Assembly (NCBI GenBank): GCA_021783855.1
Contig: JAJXTL010000042.1
Span: forward strand, 1-20,930
Length of the DNA stretch: 20,930 nucleotides
Direction of reading: 5' to 3'
From: Pseudomonadota bacterium
GTDB lineage: Bacteria > Pseudomonadota > Gammaproteobacteria > Burkholderiales > Gallionellaceae
Part shown: piece by piece, positions 18,125 through 20,930 of the stretch
How positions within the stretch are numbered: position 1 is the stretch's first letter
Layout: every line of letters starts with the position of its first letter
Notes under the pieces: model-generated
What the model saw: the letters and a program-made list of their open reading frames with translations, nothing else
The model's database searches: none
What the model was told of the DNA's origin: nothing
Translations under genes and position numbers: made by a program

Positions 18125-19579
18125 ATGAAGCGTACAGCGACAATTGCAATAGCCATCGGCATCGTTTTGGGCATTTCGCACCTGCCCGCCTTTGCCGGCG
18201 AACACACTGCGTCAGTCTTGGCGGCTGCCCGCGACCCGGGAGATATCGGGCCGCCGCGCGGCGCGCCGATCGAGGAAACGCTGGTCGCGCCGCCCAATGT
18301 ACCGCCAGCGATCCATCGCGACTATCCGGCCCGTGTGGTCGTGCGTCTGGAGACCAAAGAAGTCGTCCAGGAGATTGCCGATGGCGTGCGCTACAACTTC
18401 TGGACCTTCAATGGCACAGTGCCCGGGCCGATGATCCGCGTACGCGAAGGCGATACGGTCGAACTGCATCTGCGCAACGCCCCCGATTCGCACATGGCGC
18501 ACAACATCGATCTGCATGCGGTAATGGGGCCGGGCGGTGGCGCAGCGGTGTCGGTAACGCCGCCAGGACATGAGAGCGTATTCGACTTCAAGGCGATGCG
18601 TGCAGGACTGTATATCTACCACTGCGCCACACCGCCGGTGCCGATGCATATCGCCAATGGCATGTACGGCATGATTCTGGTCGAGCCGCAGCAGGGGCTG
18701 CCGAAGGCGGATCGAGAGTACTATGTGGTACAGGGCGACTTCTATACGACGGAGGGCTATCATGCTCCAGGCCTGCAGTCGTTCGACATGAAAAAGCTGT
18801 TGCTGGAGCAACCGACCTATGTGTTGTTCAACGGTCGCGAAGGCTCGTTGACCGGTGCCGATGCGCTGACGTCGAAGGTGGGCGATAGCGTGCGCCTGTT
18901 CGTCGGCGACGGCGGACCCAACCTGGTATCGAGTTTTCACGTCATAGGCCAGATTTTCGACAACGTCAATGTCGAAGGCGGTACGCTGGTCAATCACAAT
19001 GTGCAAACCACGCTGATCCCGGCCGGCGGCGCAGCCATGGTCGAGATGAGGACACTGGTGCCGGGCACTTTCCTGCTGGTGGATCACTCGATCACGCGCA
19101 CTTTCATGAAGGGTGCACTGGGCCAACTGGTAGTCAAGGGCACGGCGGCGCCGGATATCTACAAAAAAGTATCGGCCGGACCGGTATCGAGCGTCGCTGT
19201 GATGCCCGAGCATACCGCGATACCTGTGGAGAATGTCGCAATGGCCGAGGGCAAGCGGGTGTTCGGTCAGATATGCGCCGCCTGTCATCAGGCGGACGGC
19301 ACGGGATTGCCGGGTGCGTTCCCTCCCCTCGCGATGTCGGATTTTCTCAACGCCGACCCCAAACGCGCTATCAGTTTCGTGCTGCACGGTCTGAGCGGCA
19401 AGATCACCGTCAACAGCACGGGCTACGAATCGGAGATGCCCGCCTTCGCATCGCAGCTCAACGATGACGAAATCGCGCATGTGCTGACCTATGTGTTGAA
19501 TAACTTCAACAACAAAGGCGGCACGATCACGCCGGCAGAGGTCAAGGCGGTGCGCGCTGCCGGAGCGAATGGCCGGTAA
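18125..19579 (+). CDS. nirK: Copper nitrite reductase NirK with C-terminal cytochrome c domain
   Basis: NirK reduces nitrite to NO in the periplasm. I start at 18125, where [16 protein letters not shown] begins a signal peptide with likely cleavage after AFA (residue 24); a longer in-frame start at 18080 would bury it. Type 1 copper ligands are H126, C167, H175 and M180. Type 2 ligands are H131, H166 and H321, with catalytic D129 and H272. The Cys-to-His spacing of eight (C-x7-H) resembles Neisseria AniA more than the Achromobacter enzyme. After about residue 370 comes a cytochrome c domain with CAACH (384-388) and a likely axial M438, a fusion like that of Ralstonia pickettii, giving a built-in electron donor. 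Total 484 residues. Confidence 0.95.
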   Translation: MKRTATIAIAIGIVLGISHLPAFAGEHTASVLAAARDPGDIGPPRGAPIEETLVAPPNVPPAIHRDYPARVVVRLETKEVVQEIADGVRYNFWTFNGTVPGPMIRVREGDTVELHLRNAPDSHMAHNIDLHAVMGPGGGAAVSVTPPGHESVFDFKAMRAGLYIYHCATPPVPMHIANGMYGMILVEPQQGLPKADREYYVVQGDFYTTEGYHAPGLQSFDMKKLLLEQPTYVLFNGREGSLTGADALTSKVGDSVRLFVGDGGPNLVSSFHVIGQIFDNVNVEGGTLVNHNVQTTLIPAGGAAMVEMRTLVPGTFLLVDHSITRTFMKGALGQLVVKGTAAPDIYKKVSAGPVSSVAVMPEHTAIPVENVAMAEGKRVFGQICAACHQADGTGLPGAFPPLAMSDFLNADPKRAISFVLHGLSGKITVNSTGYESEMPAFASQLNDDEIAHVLTYVLNNFNNKGGTITPAEVKAVRAAGANGR

Positions 19580-19598
19580 TCGGATTGAGGGTAACGCG

Positions 19599-20381
19599 GT
19601 GCGCGCATTCGTTCTCGTGACGATGCTGGCTTTCGCCACGTGCGGCCATAGCGAGGCGGGCGCAGAATATCGCACGGTATCCGGCGGCTCGTTTATCAGC
19701 GCCCTGAGTCTTGACGGCGCGCGGGTGCCTGTGCGCATCGCCACCTTCGCTATGCGTTCAACCCCTGTCACCGCGGGCGACTACCTCGCCTTCGTTCACA
19801 CTCATCCCGAGTGGCGGCGCGATCACGTGCCGGACATGTACGCGGCCCGCGGTTATCTTGCTTCCTGGGCCGGGCCATTGGCATTGGGAACCGCCATCGA
19901 CCCGCAGCGGCCGGTCACCGAGGTCAGCTGGTTTGCTGCGCGGGCATTTTGCGCAAGCGAGGACGCACGGTTGCCTGCCTGGTATCAGTGGGAATATGCT
20001 GCCGCTGCGGATGCAACCCGCATCGATGCGCGCGATGATCCTGCGTGGAGCGCAGGGATTCTGCAAACACTGCTGGCGCGCACAGGTCATGCGCCGGGAA
20101 AGGTGGGAGAAGATACCGCAAACCTGTACGGGCTTCACGATATGAACACGTTAGTCTGGGAGTGGGTGGACGATTATGCGGCGATGTTCGTCAATGCCGA
20201 TGCACGCGATCCCGATCAGACCAACCTGCTCACCCTCTGCGGCGGTTCCGCACTGGCGTTTGAGAACCGCGCCGCATACCCCTTGATGATGCGTGTCGCT
20301 GCGCTATCCGCGATGAGGCCGACGGATACATCCGGCAACATCGGCTTCCGCTGCGTTCGCGAGACAGGAGATGCACCATGA
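19599..20381 (+). CDS. nirV: NirV-like protein (formylglycine-generating-enzyme fold)
   Basis: The FGE-sulfatase (SUMF1) domain spans most of the 260 residues: VSGGSFISAL, RSTPVTAGDYLAF, RPVTEVSWFAARAFCASEDARLP, YQWEYAAAA, NLYGLHDMNTLVWEW and GNIGFRCVRE. Proteins of this fold beside nirK are called NirV; their role is unproven. The paired cysteines of true formylglycine-generating enzymes are not evident (a lone Cys in TLCGGSA), so sulfatase activation is unlikely. I prefer the GTG at 19599, which follows GAGGG and gives a signal peptide (RAFVLVTMLAFATC...), so the product should be exported like NirK. The ATG at 19569, overlapping nirK by 11 bases, is the alternative. Its stop overlaps the sco start as ATGA. 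Confidence 0.82.
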   Translation: MRAFVLVTMLAFATCGHSEAGAEYRTVSGGSFISALSLDGARVPVRIATFAMRSTPVTAGDYLAFVHTHPEWRRDHVPDMYAARGYLASWAGPLALGTAIDPQRPVTEVSWFAARAFCASEDARLPAWYQWEYAAAADATRIDARDDPAWSAGILQTLLARTGHAPGKVGEDTANLYGLHDMNTLVWEWVDDYAAMFVNADARDPDQTNLLTLCGGSALAFENRAAYPLMMRVAALSAMRPTDTSGNIGFRCVRETGDAP

Positions 20382-20930
20382 TCCGACAATGGACACTATT
20401 GATTCTGTTGACGATAAGCTTTTGGACCGGTACGGTACAGGCCGGTGCAGACGCGACCGCGCTGCCTGCGGATTCGATCTACCGGAGCGCGCTCACGCTG
20501 CGCGATCAGGCCGAAGGTCTTTTTACACCCGCCTCGCTACGCGGGCATCCCGTGATCGTGAGCATGATCTACGCTTCATGCCCTGAGGCTTGTCCCTTGA
20601 CGATTGATGCTATCAAGCAAATCCGTGCTGAGGTTAAGTCCCGTACCGGACATGCTGCGCCGCAAGTTGTGCTGGTGAGTTTCGATCCTGTCCATGACAC
20701 GGTTCAGGCACTGGCCGGGATGGCCTCGATGCACCAGCTGCCATATCCTGTCTGGCGCCTCGCTCGACCCGAGCAAGGCGACGTGCGCGCCTTCGCCGCC
20801 ACGCTCGGTGTGTCCTACCGCATGCGACCCAACGGCGATTTCAGCCACAATATCGAGATTGTTCTGCTCGATGCCGATGGACGCATCGTGGCCAATACAA
20901 ACAAGCTCGGCACGCCCGATCCGGATTTCG
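20378..20930 (+). CDS. Sco1/SenC family copper chaperone (3' end outside window)
   Basis: The frame runs from the ATG at 20378 (AGGAG at 20366-20370) to the window end without a stop, giving at least 184 residues. Residues 1-22 form a signal peptide or anchor. The thioredoxin-like Sco domain shows SMIYASCPEACPLT, with the copper-binding CxxxC at C68 and C72, then SFDPVHDT (101-108) and the third ligand H157 in GDFSHNIEIVLLD. Sco proteins deliver copper to, or reduce cysteines of, oxidase CuA sites and other copper enzymes. Translational coupling to nirV (ATGA overlap) and position behind nirK suggest it loads copper into NirK; that is inference. Confidence 0.9.
   Translation, partial: MIRQWTLLILLTISFWTGTVQAGADATALPADSIYRSALTLRDQAEGLFTPASLRGHPVIVSMIYASCPEACPLTIDAIKQIRAEVKSRTGHAAPQVVLVSFDPVHDTVQALAGMASMHQLPYPVWRLARPEQGDVRAFAATLGVSYRMRPNGDFSHNIEIVLLDADGRIVANTNKLGTPDPDF

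Noticed and set aside
18212..19771. 519-residue open frame opposite nirK
   Set aside because: Same reasoning: nirK carries all copper ligands and a heme motif on the plus strand, and the antisense product resembles nothing I recognise.

Overview
This window is a chromosomal segment of a betaproteobacterium. The GC-rich codon use, the psd-pssA-leuA block and the lpxC / small membrane protein / dciA / M23 peptidase / secA / argJ / DUF815 ATPase gene order all fit that class. The Nitrosomonadales (Gallionellaceae-like) are my best guess, but the genus cannot be settled from this sequence. I see no phage genes, transposase, tRNA, rRNA or CRISPR array.

Layout. Positions 1-2866 carry phospholipid and leucine biosynthesis: the 3' end of psd, then pssA and leuA, closed by a hairpin terminator. 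Positions 2867-3497 are gene-free and hold a 218-bp MITE-like inverted-repeat element and an extended -10 promoter for lpxC. Positions 3498-12050 are housekeeping: lpxC (lipid A), a two-helix membrane protein, dciA on the minus strand (helicase loading), an M23 cell-wall peptidase, secA (secretion), a stand-alone cyclic-nucleotide-binding-fold protein, argJ (arginine) and a DUF815 AAA+ ATPase. Positions 12051-20930 form a denitrification / NO-handling module: norC, norB, norE-like, norF-like, norQ, norD, then nirK with a fused cytochrome c domain, a nirV-like gene and a Sco copper chaperone cut by the window end.

How the module works together. NirK reduces nitrite to NO in the periplasm, and NorCB reduces NO to N2O at the membrane. 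NorQ and NorD assemble or activate NorCB, NorE and NorF are accessory membrane proteins, and Sco may supply copper to NirK. Both transcription units start with a near-perfect FNR/DNR-type palindrome, TTGAC-N4-GTCAA before norC and TTGAT-N4-ATCAA before nirK. Each is centred about 40 bp upstream of the start predicted from a -10-like hexamer, so one NO- or oxygen-responsive Crp/Fnr regulator probably controls both.

The most unusual signal is a small family of composite palindromic repeats at 9395-11168. One copy lies between the cyclic-nucleotide-fold gene and argJ. A second, about 92% identical over 131 bp, sits in frame inside argJ and adds 55 residues to the enzyme. A third, shorter copy precedes the DUF815 gene and appears to be split by a MITE-like AT-rich element flanked by CTAG. 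The hairpins of this family show compensatory base changes between copies. This resembles the in-frame palindromic elements known from Rickettsia, but the family is not one I recognise.
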